From: Cruorifilaria tuberocauda
Taxonomy: Eukaryota; Nematoda; Chromadorea; Rhabditida; Onchocercidae
Assembly: GCA_013365365.1 (NCBI GenBank)
Contig: JABVXU010000382.1
Span: 1 to 52,707, forward strand
Direction: 5' to 3'
DNA: 52,707 nt
Below, in pieces: positions 51,067-52,707 of the stretch. Below the pieces are notes generated by a model. That model was given only the letters and a program-made list of their open reading frames with translations, ran no database searches and was not told the DNA's origin. Position numbers and translations under genes: made by a program. Positions within the stretch are counted from its first letter, which is position 1; each line of letters opens with the position of its first letter.

Positions 51067-52707
51067 GTTATTTGATGCAAATAGTCAACGTTCATACTTA
51101 CGGTATACACGTACACACGTATTCTACGTATCATACATCAATACTTTTTTCTCCCTTAGAAATAAAATTGATAATTTACGAATGGTTATTTTAGTAATGA
51201 AATACTTCTAGCAGTTAAATTGATCAATTACAAATTACTTTTTAAGAAAGCTTATAACTATAAGCTGTGTGAGACTTGAATTTTCTGCTTTTCTTTTTTG
51301 TTATGAAAGTTTTCGAAAATTTATTTTACAATTAAAAATAAAAAAGAAAGAAGCATAAGAATCGAAGAGTTCAGTTTTGATAAGTTTCATTTTATTTGAA
51401 AATTTAAACGATTTGAAAATAGTTTGAGGATTTAAAATGAAAATTTTTATCAGAAGATAAAAAAGGATTCTATAATTCAATCATTTTAATCATTTCTAAT
51501 TTTCATTAAAATTGGAAGTTAATTTAAAAAACTTTAAATTTGATAAAATTATCAAAGAGTTTTCAAAAGTATAAGTATTACCTGCTATTTACTAATTATT
51601 TTTACTTCAATTATTTTGCATTTTCGAATGGTTCAAAATCAATTCATCCTTTTTCCATGTGATAAAAGAATGATAAACTGATCAATCGGTGCTATTTTTA
51701 CTTTAAAATCTAACAAACAAGTTTTGGGAGCATTCCTTTCATTTATTCTCCTAATCAGTGGAAATCTCCATGAACTCTCATTTATCACTGATAAACAAAT
51801 CTAGAAGAAATCAATACTATACGAAGCATTTAACCTCTATCAAATCATTTTTCGATTATTAACAAGGATCATATCAAAGATCATGATGATAATATTTCCA
51901 CTGGTTTATCATTCACTCCTGATGATATTACCTTGCAAAGAAAGGACTCAAATGAGCATATTAAAATTAACATCCTCTATAAATGATAGAAATATCAGTC
52001 AGGTAGGATAAGGAATTGGATAACCGGTTTTGATAAAAGAAGCATGTTTGCTGAGTGATTAGCTACCAATATCAATATTATAATCACAGTTGTCGTAGAA
52101 TTTTGTTTAACTTCGTTAATACGAAAACGTATTAATTTCTAATATTTGCAAGAAAACTTTCATAAGAAATTTGAAAAAACAAATTCAATCATAAACCAGT
52201 TGATTGAGCGCAATTGACAATTTACATGTTTTCAGGTAAGACCAGTTGTGGTGACAGATTTAACTGGAACAGTTCTATTACGACTAACAATTTACATTGA
52301 ATAGAGTGGCAAATAAGCCTACCTGTTTAGTATTCCGTTTTTTTTTTTAATTTTAATCAAAATATACAAAGTGCTAATATCGCGTAAATGACGTAAACGT
52401 AAACGCAAACGATAATTTGATAATAAACTTTTCCTATGAATATATCTTACATTTCTAAGTTTCATTTTTACTCTAGTTTTTTTTTTCGAATTAAATTTAA
52501 ATGCTTCAAATTAGTGAAATATCAATTTTATAAATAATTATTTATAATAAATAATTAATTATTGTATTAAAATGATTACAATTAAAAATTGAAATTTCAT
52601 TTTAAAAAAATATTAAAAGTTTTCTTAAATATTAAATTTTTTTTAAAGAAAAAATATTTTTAAAAAATTCTAAAAAAATTATACGTAAATTTTATAAAAG
52701 AGAAAAA
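51067..52707. other. Upstream flank of GILT
   Basis: AT-rich. Contains ACGT-type words at about 51100-51135 (tacACGTacacACGTattctACGTa) and GATA sites, including cACTGATAAac near 51786, that may serve the GILT promoter. No further exon recognised to the window end. Confidence 0.45.

Noticed and set aside
1..52707. CRISPR, tRNA, rRNA, prokaryotic operon or viral genes
   Set aside because: No spaced identical repeats, cloverleaf with A/B boxes, rRNA core or polymerase/capsid-like sequence could be recognised by eye.

Overview
The window is eukaryotic and very AT-rich. Its genes are split into many short exons, with GT donors and T-rich ...TTTCAG or ...TTTGCAG acceptors, and the spacers are full of microsatellites. 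The best guess is a nematode genome: intron style, a GILT-family thiol reductase with a splice acceptor one base before its ATG (typical of spliced-leader trans-splicing), and extended GATA (ACTGATAA) words everywhere. Nothing looks bacterial or viral, and I see no CRISPR array, operon, rRNA or tRNA.

Two protein-coding genes can be supported, both on the minus strand. Gene 1 (about 34435 down to 2926, running off the left edge) is a large gene rebuilt here as 20 in-phase coding exons, at least 1088 codons. It encodes a Ser/Thr- and Arg/Lys-rich, low-complexity protein with a basic cluster near the N-terminus, RRSVS-type phosphosites, a 23-residue polyglutamine run directly before a TQT motif, an SIYDNLP motif and a PPPP run. 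I cannot name the family; any catalytic domain probably lies beyond the left edge. Two internal ATG-bearing exons (11345-11413 and 5014-5074) join the downstream exons in the right phase, so the gene probably makes three or more N-terminal isoforms. Sequence upstream of each internal start looks regulatory: a perfect DR1 nuclear-receptor element at 11685-11697, and GATA-rich duplicated sequence at 5470-5820.

Gene 2 (51055 down to 49454) is a complete four-exon GILT gene of 193 codons, with signal peptide, CxxC active site, the GILT signature (one G-to-E change) and a poly(A) signal just after the stop.

Layout: 1-2925, AT-rich intron or spacer; 2926-11413, 3' half of gene 1 and its internal starts; 11414-22663, one 12.5 kb intron (measured from exon 12) with microsatellites, a MITE-like foldback element, minisatellites and CRE/E-box repeats; 22664-28886, compact run of exons 2-11; 28887-34378, 5.5 kb first intron with a 41-codon small ORF, a decayed coding-like stretch and duplicated blocks; 34379-34435, first coding exon; 34436-49453, about 15 kb of intergenic DNA with several tandem repeats; 49454-51055, the GILT gene; 51056-52707, its upstream flank. 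Intron/exon edges were read by eye from splice consensus and reading phase; one-base errors are possible.
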